Shown: positions 8,488 to 15,060 of the stretch, piece by piece
Position numbering within the stretch: the first letter of the stretch is position 1
How the letters are laid out: each line of letters starts with the position of its first letter
Assembly: GCA_963578705.1 (NCBI GenBank)
Contig: CAUZDT010000014.1
Location: 1 to 23,880 of the forward strand
Direction of reading: 5' to 3'
DNA: 23,880 bases
Source of the DNA: UBA8886 sp963578705
Lineage (GTDB): Archaea > Thermoplasmatota > Poseidoniia > MGIII > CG-Epi1
Notes under the pieces: model-generated
What the model was told of the DNA's origin: nothing
The model's input: only the letters and a program-made list of their open reading frames with translations
Database searches by the model: none
Made by a program: the position numbers and the translations under genes

Positions 8488-9522
8488 TCAACAACTGAAT
8501 TCCGGTTCTAGATGCCCCGTAATGGGGTCGCCGAAGTCCATCACGCGACCGGGGTAGTCCTCCTCGCAGACGAGTGAGATAAGGCTGTTCGGCGCCTCGT
8601 CGATGACCTGCCACCCCAGTTCGTCCGCTATCTCCTGCGCGAACGCCCTGATTTCAGGCCACTCGAGCATGTTGCGCTGGCTGAGCCGCTTACGCGCCGG
8701 GCCGAGATGCATGTATGATTTCACTTCGACCATCGTGCGGCGGCCGGTGCGGCGCGCCAAGGCCGCATAGCCGGGGACGTCGAAATCGTTCCAGTCGCGG
8801 ACGACGGTCATCCGTAGCACCTTGCGCGTCTCCAGCCCGTCGAGCAGGTCGAGCGTGCGGGTGACCCGCTCCCAGTAGTCGGGCAGCAGCGGGACGTCAA
8901 TCTTCTTCCACGTCTTTGCGTCGGGCGCGTCCATCGAAACATACAGCTGCGTCGGCAGCGCATCCTCGTCGCGCAGCCGCTCAATCATCTCCGGGTGCAG
9001 GCCGTTTGTCACGAGGAACGACGAGATGTTGCGCGCGCGCAGCTCGCGCAGCAGCTCCGGCAGCCGCTCGTAGAGCGTCGGCTCGCCGGTCAGCGAAATC
9101 GCGAAGTGGCGCACCGTCAGCGACTCCTCGAACTTCTGCCGGTCAATTTTGGGGTTGCCGCCAAAGCCGGAGAGCTTGTGCAGGTGCGCCTCAATTGAGC
9201 CCTGCACGATGTCGACCGGGTCATCCTTCGCCTGCTTCATCAGGTCCTGCTTGCCGGAGAACATCTCGTTGGCACGCCAGCAGTAGACGCACTTCTGGTC
9301 GCACGCGACCGCCGCGGGGGTCATCTGCGTGCACTGGTGCGAGCGGATGCCGTAGAATTTCTGTTTGTAGCACCCCCCCGAGCCGGTGCGCATTCCCTTC
9401 TTGGTCCAGCCGCAGATTTCGATGGCTGAGTGGTTGCCGACAATTTCGTAGGACGCCTTCTCGAGCGCACGCTTGTATTCGTCGGTGAAGAGCAGGTTTC
9501 CGCTGTCGGCTGCCGATTGCAT
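8488..9522 (-). CDS. taw1: tRNA 4-demethylwyosine synthase (Taw1/TYW1), radical SAM
   Basis: A radical SAM enzyme that condenses N1-methylguanosine-37 of tRNA-Phe with pyruvate to form the tricyclic 4-demethylwyosine base. The radical SAM cluster motif is C74-x3-C78-x2-C81 (ACDQKCVYCWR). A second cysteine set, C37, C51 and C64, matches in order and near-identical spacing the second 4Fe-4S cluster of TYW1 proteins. Downstream motifs include SLTGEPTLYERLPELL and FLVTNGLHPEM. Its 344 residues fit the archaeal flavodoxin-less form. Its ATG overlaps the stop of the upstream gene by one base (TGATG). It lies in the same region as pheS, both acting on tRNA-Phe, though in separate predicted transcripts. 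Confidence 0.94.
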   Translation of the reverse strand: MQSAADSGNLLFTDEYKRALEKASYEIVGNHSAIEICGWTKKGMRTGSGGCYKQKFYGIRSHQCTQMTPAAVACDQKCVYCWRANEMFSGKQDLMKQAKDDPVDIVQGSIEAHLHKLSGFGGNPKIDRQKFEESLTVRHFAISLTGEPTLYERLPELLRELRARNISSFLVTNGLHPEMIERLRDEDALPTQLYVSMDAPDAKTWKKIDVPLLPDYWERVTRTLDLLDGLETRKVLRMTVVRDWNDFDVPGYAALARRTGRRTMVEVKSYMHLGPARKRLSQRNMLEWPEIRAFAQEIADELGWQVIDEAPNSLISLVCEEDYPGRVMDFGDPITGHLEPEFSC

Positions 9523-10238
9523 CAGATGTCCGAGACCTCGCGAATGTTCTGCAGCTCCCAGTTGACGAGCGTGCAGGTCAGCGTGTAGTCGAGCGGCTCG
9601 TTGAGGGGCAGCGGGTTGGCGTCGTCCTCGTAGGTAATCACGCCCGAGACGGCTGGCCCCGCCGCCTCGAAGGAGGCAATAAACTCGTCGATCGAGTTGG
9701 CCGAGCCGGAGACGGCCTCTCCCAGCGCGGTTACGGGAATGGTGATGGAGATTGTGACGTCAAAACCGGCCCCCTGCGCGGATTCCGAGAAATTGCCGGC
9801 GGTGATTTGCAGCGAGACCGTCGGCTGCCCGATATCTCCGCCCCGCGCCGACCAGCTCAGTTCGACGACGACTTCTGCCAGCTGCATTTTGCCCGCGAAG
9901 TCCCACTCGCTCTCGCCGGCGTCGACGCCGAACTGCACCGTTGTGCCCTCGCTGTTGAGCGTCCCGCTCTTGCCGGGGCCGGCGGTGGTGTTGGTCACCA
10001 CGTCCGCCTCGAAGCCGGTCGAGCCGCCGCCGATGCCGGAGACCGCGACCGAGTTGGCCGCCGACTGGAACGAAATTGCGAGGATGATGCTGATGATTGC
10101 GAAGCCGATGGCGCCCGAGACCAGCCGGCCGGTTACGGCGAACGGGAAGCCGCCCGGCAGCTCCATGCGGTGCAGCTCGCTGTTGTTGTAGCGCTCGAAC
10201 TGCTTCAGCTTCTCATCCACAGTGTCGGACAGTGCCAT
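9522..10238 (-). CDS. Single-pass membrane-anchored surface protein, unknown family
   Basis: The protein has 238 residues. A cytoplasmic N-terminus of about 34 residues (MALSDTVDEKLKQFERYNN...) precedes one membrane helix at about 36-56 (RLVSGAIGFAIISIILAISF). The remaining 180 residues are acidic, Thr/Ser/Gly-rich and beta-like (VSGIGGGSTGFEADVVTNTT..., WSARGGDIGQPTVSLQITAGNF), with N-glycosylation sequons NTT and NFS, so this part should lie outside the cell. I do not recognise the fold. It heads a two-gene transcript with taw1 (1-base overlap), an odd partner for a tRNA-modifying enzyme. A TATA-like element (CCTAATAACG, complement of 10259-10268) is centred about 25 nt before the ATG. Confidence 0.75.
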   Translation of the reverse strand: MALSDTVDEKLKQFERYNNSELHRMELPGGFPFAVTGRLVSGAIGFAIISIILAISFQSAANSVAVSGIGGGSTGFEADVVTNTTAGPGKSGTLNSEGTTVQFGVDAGESEWDFAGKMQLAEVVVELSWSARGGDIGQPTVSLQITAGNFSESAQGAGFDVTISITIPVTALGEAVSGSANSIDEFIASFEAAGPAVSGVITYEDDANPLPLNEPLDYTLTCTLVNWELQNIREVSDI

Positions 10239-10258
10239 TGAGGCGGCAGTAGTGGTGC

Positions 10259-10268
10259 GTTATTAGGT
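10259..10268 (-). promoter_or_regulatory. TATA-like box for the membrane protein-taw1 transcript
   Basis: The minus strand reads CCTAATAACG about 25 nt before the ATG at 10238. A second A/T-rich element (CTTAAACC, complement of 10266-10273) overlaps it. Either would give no leader or only a few nucleotides. Confidence 0.4.
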
Positions 10269-10278
10269 TTAAGCCGTT

Positions 10279-13200
10279 CTACGAGCAGCCCGTAGTCGCG
10301 CCGCAACCTGTGCACTTGAAGCAATTCCCGTTCGGCACCAGCATGAACTGCCCGCAGTCGGGGCACGGGTCGCCCGAGAAGCCCATGCGGACCGCCTCGG
10401 CGACTGTCGCCTGCCGCGGGTCGCCGATTGCGCCGGGGGTGAGCGGACCGGGGTCGAGCCCCGCGCCGGGGGCGCCGCCCATGTCGTCGAGTGTCATCTG
10501 CACTTCGTGCTGGTCGCCCGACGCCTCGCCGTGCGGGGAGCGTCCGCTGGCGGCATCTTCCAGCTCGTCCTCGGCCACTGAGCGCAGCGCGTCGGGGCGC
10601 AGGTCCTCCTCGGTGATGCCGTGCGCCAAGTCGTAGCGGCCGAGGTAGTTGATGGCCAGCTCGCGGAAGAGGTAGTCGATAATCGAGGTCGCCATCTTGA
10701 TGCGCTCGTTGCCCTGCACCGGGCCGAGCGGCTCGAAGCGCGAGAAGACGAAGGCGTCGACGAATTCTTCCAGCGGGACGCCGTGCTGCAGCCCGAGGCT
10801 GATGGCGACCGCGAAGCAGTTCATCAGGCTGCGGAAGGCGGCGCCTTCCTTGGCCATGTCAATGAAGATTTCGCCAAGGCTGCCATCCTCGTACTGGCCG
10901 GTGTGGAGGTAGACCGTGTGCCCCCCAATCTTGGCCTTCTGGATGTACCCTGTACGGCGCTCGGGAAGCCGCCGCCGCTGCGCGATGTAGCGCGTTACCA
11001 CCTTGCGCGCAATCCGGTGCGCGTCGGGCGTCGGCAGTGCCTCGGCCATGATTTCGACCGCTTTCTCGGCCGAGACGAGGCCTTCCGGTAGCAGTTCCTC
11101 TTCCTCGTCGGCCAGCGCAACTGCCAGGCTGGTGCCCGACATCAGTGGCTGGCTCAGCTTGGAGCCGTCACGGTAGAGCGCGATGGACTTGTTCATCGTA
11201 CGCCATGATTCTTCGTACGCCTGACTGATTTCGGCGACGGTCGCCTCGTACGGCATGTTGATGGTCTTTGATATGGCGCCCGAGATGAACGGCTGCGCCG
11301 CCGCCATGATGCGGACGTGCGCGTGCCACGAAATCGAGCGGGTGCCGTAGCGCCCGCAGCGGTTGGCGCAGTCGAAGACCGCCAGGTGCGCCTCCTTGAA
11401 GTGCGGTGCTCCTTCGACCGTCAGCCGCCCGAAGGTGTAGTCGTCGGCCGCCTGCACCTCATCGGGCTCGTAGCCCAGGTGCTCGAGCAGGTCGAAGGCA
11501 GGGTTGGTGACCTGCTCCTGCGTAACGTCGAGTTTCTCGAGGCAGTATTCCTCGCCGATGTGCAGCGGCGTCACCAGCATATTCAGCGAAGTCGTGGTGG
11601 GAATCGCCTGCTCGAGCCGGTCGATGACCTCGCCCGAGAGCCCCTTGCGTTTGAGCGATTCGCGGTTGACGCCCGGCGCTTCCTCCAGCGTGCCGTTGCC
11701 GAGCACGTAGCGGATGATGTCGTCACGCTGCGCCTCGTCGTAGCCGAGTCGTTCCACCGCGAGCGGCACCGACTGGTTGATGATGCGTAGCATCCCGCCG
11801 CCCGCCAGCGTCTTGAGCTTCACCAGCGCGAAGTCGGGCTCGATACCGGTGGTGTCGCAGTCCATCTGGATGCCGATGGTGCCGGTCGGCGCAATCACGG
11901 TCACCTGCGCGTTGCGGTAGCCGTGCCGTTCGCCCACCGCCACCGCTTCGTCCCACGCCTCGCGGGCGCTGTTGAGCAGGTATTCCGGGCAATACGCGGG
12001 GTCAATCGCGAGCGGCTTCACGGTCAGCCCTTCGTATTCGTCGGCCGAGGCATTGCACGCCGCACGGCGGTGGTTGCGCATCACCCGCAGCATGCAGTCG
12101 CGGTTCTGCTCGTAGCGCGGGAACGGCCCCTTAACGCGCGCCATTTCGGCCGAGGTAGCGTAGCACGCGCCTCCGAGGATGGCGGTCAGCGAGCCACAAA
12201 TCGCGACCGCGCGCTCGTCGTCATAGGGAATTCCCATACGCATAAGCAGCGAGCCGATATTGGCGTAGCCGAGGCCGAGCGTGCGGTAGTCGTAGCTGCG
12301 CTTTGCAATCGCTTCGGACGGGAACTGCGCCATCAGCACCGAAATTTCTAGCACGATGGTCCAGAGCCGGATGGCGTGCCGGTAATCGTCCAGTCGCAGC
12401 ATCCCCTCGCGCTCGTCGTAGAACGCGCCGAGGTTGAGCGACGCGAGGTTGCACGCCGTATCGTCGAGGAACATATACTCCGAGCAGGGGTTCGACCCGC
12501 GGATGGGGCCGTCGGGCGCGCAGGTGTGCCACTCGTTGATGGTAGTGTCGAACTGGATGCCGGGGTCGGCGCAGGACCAGGCGGCCTGCGATATCTGGTC
12601 CCAGAGGTCGCGCGCCGGCAGGTTGCGGCACGCCTCAGGCTTGCGCCCTTCAGCCGCGGCTGCCTCGAGCTCGGTGCGCCAGTAGAGCTGCCACTCCCCG
12701 TCGGAGAGTGCCGCTTCCATGAATGCGTTGGAGGCGCGGACCGAGTTGTTGCTGTTCTGCCCCGAGACGGTCTGGTAGGCGTCGCCTTCCCAGTCGGTGT
12801 CGAATGTCGCCACCTCGAGGTGGGACCAGCCCTGTTTGCCCAGATCGAGTACGCGAGCAACCAGCGACTCGGGGATGTAGTCGCGCAGCGCCGAACGCAC
12901 CGCGCGCGCCAGCGCCCGGTTCAGTTTCTGGTCCAGTTTTTCATCCTTTTCGGGGTGCGCTACGATAGCGGCCAGGATTTCGTTGGCATGGTCCTGCAGC
13001 TGCCGCGAACCGGCAACCAGCGCCGCCACTTTCTCCTCCTCGGAGGTCTTCCAGTTGATGAATTGCTCGATGTCGGGATGGTCCATGTCGAGGCAGACCA
13101 TCTTGGCGGCACGACGCGTCGTGCCGCCCGACTTGATGGCGCCCGCGGCGCGGTCGCCAATCTTGAGGAAGGACATCAGTCCCGACGAGCGGCCGCCGCC

Positions 13201-13959
13201 CGAGAGCGGCTCCTCGCCACTACGGATGGAGGAGAAGTTGGAGCCGGTGCCTGAGCCGAACTTGAAGAGCCGTGCCTCGCGCGTCCAGAGGTCCATGATG
13301 CCGCCCTCGTTCACCAAGTCGTCGCTCACCGACTGGATGAAGCAGGCGTGCGGCTGCGGGTGCTCGTAAGCGCTGGTCGAGCGCTCCAGCTCGCCGCTTA
13401 CGGGGTCGACAAAATAGTGGCCCTGCGGAGGTCCCTCAATCCCGTAGGCCCAGTTGAGGCCGGTGTTGAACCACTGCGGCGAGTTGGGCGACGCCATCTG
13501 CGCCGCCAGCATGTAGCAGAGTTCGTCGTAAAATGCGCGCGCATCCGCCTCGGACGCGAAGTAGTCGTGTTTCCAGCCCCACCAGGTCCAGGTCCCCGCC
13601 AGGCGACGGAACAGCTGCCGCCCGTCAGTCTCGCCCCCCCGCCGCTTGCTGGCGGAAAGTTTCGCCAGCGCCTTCTCGTCAGGCGCAGAGCGGCGCAACC
13701 ACTTCGGGACGCCCTTCTCAGCCACCGGCTTCAGCTTGCGTGGGATGCCGGCCTTGCGGAAGTATTTCTGCGCCAGTACGTTGGCTGCGGTCTGACTGTA
13801 ATTAGTGGGGAGGTTGACACCGCGCATCTCGAACGCGGTCGTCCCGTCAAAGTTGCGAATCAGCGTGTCGCGCTTCTTCCATTCCAGCGCGTCAAACGGT
13901 TCGGCTCCGGCTTCTGTAAAACGCCTTTCAATTCCGAGTCCTTCCGGGTTGGCTGGCAT
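10279..13959 (-). CDS. nrdJ: Adenosylcobalamin-dependent ribonucleotide reductase (class II)
   Basis: Converts ribonucleotides to deoxyribonucleotides with a thiyl radical generated by adenosylcobalamin, so DNA synthesis here depends on B12. Numbered from the ATG at 13959 (1226 residues): the thiyl-radical motif NPCSE is at 490-494 (Cys492, flanked by Asn490 and Glu494), with redox partner cysteines Cys206 (HACF) and Cys503 (TACNLASLNL); spacing matches known class II enzymes. The C-terminus has the zinc-ribbon-like tail CPDCGQ...CFKCTGCGATTGCS, probably the shuttle that re-reduces the active site. The long form resembles actinobacterial NrdJ. The frame extends to an ATG at 14028, but that codon lies only 16 nt from the TATA box centre, so 13998, 13986 or 13959 is likelier; 13959 has a GGGGUGG site and fits homologue N-termini. 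Confidence 0.95.
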   Translation of the reverse strand: MPANPEGLGIERRFTEAGAEPFDALEWKKRDTLIRNFDGTTAFEMRGVNLPTNYSQTAANVLAQKYFRKAGIPRKLKPVAEKGVPKWLRRSAPDEKALAKLSASKRRGGETDGRQLFRRLAGTWTWWGWKHDYFASEADARAFYDELCYMLAAQMASPNSPQWFNTGLNWAYGIEGPPQGHYFVDPVSGELERSTSAYEHPQPHACFIQSVSDDLVNEGGIMDLWTREARLFKFGSGTGSNFSSIRSGEEPLSGGGRSSGLMSFLKIGDRAAGAIKSGGTTRRAAKMVCLDMDHPDIEQFINWKTSEEEKVAALVAGSRQLQDHANEILAAIVAHPEKDEKLDQKLNRALARAVRSALRDYIPESLVARVLDLGKQGWSHLEVATFDTDWEGDAYQTVSGQNSNNSVRASNAFMEAALSDGEWQLYWRTELEAAAAEGRKPEACRNLPARDLWDQISQAAWSCADPGIQFDTTINEWHTCAPDGPIRGSNPCSEYMFLDDTACNLASLNLGAFYDEREGMLRLDDYRHAIRLWTIVLEISVLMAQFPSEAIAKRSYDYRTLGLGYANIGSLLMRMGIPYDDERAVAICGSLTAILGGACYATSAEMARVKGPFPRYEQNRDCMLRVMRNHRRAACNASADEYEGLTVKPLAIDPAYCPEYLLNSAREAWDEAVAVGERHGYRNAQVTVIAPTGTIGIQMDCDTTGIEPDFALVKLKTLAGGGMLRIINQSVPLAVERLGYDEAQRDDIIRYVLGNGTLEEAPGVNRESLKRKGLSGEVIDRLEQAIPTTTSLNMLVTPLHIGEEYCLEKLDVTQEQVTNPAFDLLEHLGYEPDEVQAADDYTFGRLTVEGAPHFKEAHLAVFDCANRCGRYGTRSISWHAHVRIMAAAQPFISGAISKTINMPYEATVAEISQAYEESWRTMNKSIALYRDGSKLSQPLMSGTSLAVALADEEEELLPEGLVSAEKAVEIMAEALPTPDAHRIARKVVTRYIAQRRRLPERRTGYIQKAKIGGHTVYLHTGQYEDGSLGEIFIDMAKEGAAFRSLMNCFAVAISLGLQHGVPLEEFVDAFVFSRFEPLGPVQGNERIKMATSIIDYLFRELAINYLGRYDLAHGITEEDLRPDALRSVAEDELEDAASGRSPHGEASGDQHEVQMTLDDMGGAPGAGLDPGPLTPGAIGDPRQATVAEAVRMGFSGDPCPDCGQFMLVPNGNCFKCTGCGATTGCS

Positions 13960-13962
13960 CAG

Positions 13963-13980
13963 GCCACCCCCCAAGGTGGC
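13963..13980 (-). promoter_or_regulatory. Hairpin over the ribosome-binding site of nrdJ
   Basis: The minus-strand RNA reads GCCACC-UUGGGG-GGUGGC: a perfect 6-bp stem with a 6-nt loop ending 3 nt before the ATG at 13959. The only Shine-Dalgarno-like sequence for that ATG (GGGGUGG) is inside the stem-loop. If translation starts at 13959, the hairpin could limit it. If it starts at 13986 or 13998, the hairpin is coding sequence. Confidence 0.4.
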
Positions 13981-14039
13981 TGACATGTAGCATCGCATTT
14001 TGTCATTACAATCATGGGTTCGGGGCATTCTGGCTACCT

Positions 14040-14047
14040 GATATAAG
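14040..14047 (-). promoter_or_regulatory. TATA box of nrdJ
   Basis: The minus strand reads CTTATATC, a good archaeal TATA box. The predicted transcription start is near 14018-14020, which excludes the ATG at 14028 and leaves a leader of about 20-60 nt depending on the start codon used. Confidence 0.6.
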
Positions 14048-14063
14048 CGTTGCAGAGGGGGCT

Positions 14064-14087
14064 AATTTCGTAGAATACCTCGAAATT
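14064..14087. promoter_or_regulatory. 24-nt dyad AATTTCG-N10-CGAAATT upstream of the nrdJ promoter
   Basis: A perfect 7-bp inverted repeat with a 10-nt spacer (tagaatacct), centred about 32 nt upstream of the centre of the nrdJ TATA box. The size and symmetry are those of a site for a dimeric winged-helix or similar regulator. It does not resemble the bacterial NrdR box. Confidence 0.45.
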
Positions 14088-14095
14088 CGGGTGGT

Positions 14096-14157
14096 GTTCC
14101 ACTCCTTTTTGTGAGAAAAACGGGTGGAACCTGCTAAAAACAGGGTAAAGGTTCCAC
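14096..14157. repeat. Three copies of the heptamer GTTCCAC in alternating orientation
   Basis: GTTCCAC occurs at 14096-14102 (+), as its complement GTGGAAC at 14124-14130, and again at 14151-14157 (+). The last two extend to a perfect 8-bp inverted repeat, GTGGAACC (14124-14131) and GGTTCCAC (14150-14157), separated by 18 nt. Read on the minus strand the hairpin is followed after 3 nt by five T residues (complement of 14116-14120), so it may be a terminator for nadE, 67-109 nt beyond its stop. An alternative inner pairing CCTG/CAGG (14130-14133 with 14141-14144) competes with the outer stem. It could also be an operator array for nrdJ. Confidence 0.5.
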
Positions 14158-14224
14158 GATTTATGTAGCTAAATGTGTGGTTATTTTCTCTTCGTCAGGA
14201 TGCGTTATAAGTGGCTTTTACGAG

Positions 14225-15031
14225 TCAGCGCCGGACCCCCGTGGTTTCGCGCCAGTCAATCCCAACCGTGCGGCGCCCCAGTTTACAAACAGGCGGGAAA
14301 ATTCGCTTGTGAATCGAGCGCCGCACCAGCGCCGCAACGCGCGCCGCATCCGCCTCCGGAACGCCGCGCACCGCCATTTTTGCTGGTGAGTCATGCCGCT
14401 CGAGCGCCGCCAGCAGCTGGTCCAGCTGCGCATACGGCAGCCCCAGCTCACCCTCGTCGGTCTGTCCCTCCCACAGCTCGGCCGTCGGAGGGCGTTCTCG
14501 GATGGCCGCAGGTACCCTGAGGGCGGTTGCGAGCAGCTGCACCTGGCTTTTATACAGGTCGCCGAGCGGCAGCAGGTCGGCACCCCCGTCGCCCCACTTG
14601 GTGTAGTAGCCGGTTAGCAGCTCCGACTTGTTGGACGTTCCGAGCACCAGCGCCCCGCGCTCGGCCGCTGCGCCGTAGAGCAGCACCATGCGCAGGCGCG
14701 CACGCAGGTTGCCCTGTTGTTCGCGCGACTCAAAGAAGGGCGTTGCGTCGCCGAACGCGCTTGTCAGCGGCGCGATGTCCACCTCGCGCGTCTCGACCGC
14801 CAGCGCGGCGGCGTGCGCCGCTGCCATTTCGGTCGAAATTGTCTCGCCGTGCGGGAGCAGCAGCCCGTGGACCGCTTCGGCACCGAGCGCCTCAACCGCG
14901 ATGGCGAGCGCGGTCGCCGAGTCGATGCCGCCCGAAAGCCCGAGCACGACACCCGAGGCGCCGGCATCGGCGACGCGGTGCTGGATGAAGCCAGCGATGA
15001 TGGCGCGACAGTCGGTGGGGAGACGCATCAT
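14225..15031 (-). CDS. nadE: NH3-dependent NAD+ synthetase
   Basis: Catalyses the last step of NAD synthesis, the ATP-dependent amidation of nicotinic acid adenine dinucleotide. Its 268 residues are the short, ammonia-using form without a glutaminase domain. The N-type ATP-pyrophosphatase loop LGLSGGIDSATA is at 30-41, and GTSNKSELLTGYYTKWGDGGADLLPLGDLYKSQ (131-163) carries the conserved binding residues for deamido-NAD and ATP. PPTAELWEGQTDEGELGLPY follows, also typical. Two adjacent ATG codons (15031 and 15028) could serve as start. It begins 29 nt after the protease gene stop. A stand-alone nitrilase-family amidase lies on the far side of that protease and could supply ammonia from glutamine. 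Confidence 0.94.
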   Translation of the reverse strand: MMRLPTDCRAIIAGFIQHRVADAGASGVVLGLSGGIDSATALAIAVEALGAEAVHGLLLPHGETISTEMAAAHAAALAVETREVDIAPLTSAFGDATPFFESREQQGNLRARLRMVLLYGAAAERGALVLGTSNKSELLTGYYTKWGDGGADLLPLGDLYKSQVQLLATALRVPAAIRERPPTAELWEGQTDEGELGLPYAQLDQLLAALERHDSPAKMAVRGVPEADAARVAALVRRSIHKRIFPPVCKLGRRTVGIDWRETTGVRR

Positions 15032-15060
15032 TATCGGAAAAGAGGGCAGCTATTGAGGTT

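Larger units (their letters stand above)
14029..14224. other. AT-richer intergenic region between nadE and nrdJ
   Basis: This 196-nt gap is the longest in the window and clearly lower in GC than the coding DNA around it. It contains the nrdJ TATA box, two perfect dyads and a third heptamer half-site, listed separately. I see no gene, tRNA or small coding frame with support. Confidence 0.7.

Noticed and set aside
12376..13254. Long plus-strand frame of about 290 codons opposite nrdJ
   Set aside because: It lies wholly inside a gene with unmistakable class II reductase motifs, has the Arg/Ala/Val-rich look of a high-GC antisense frame, and matches no family.
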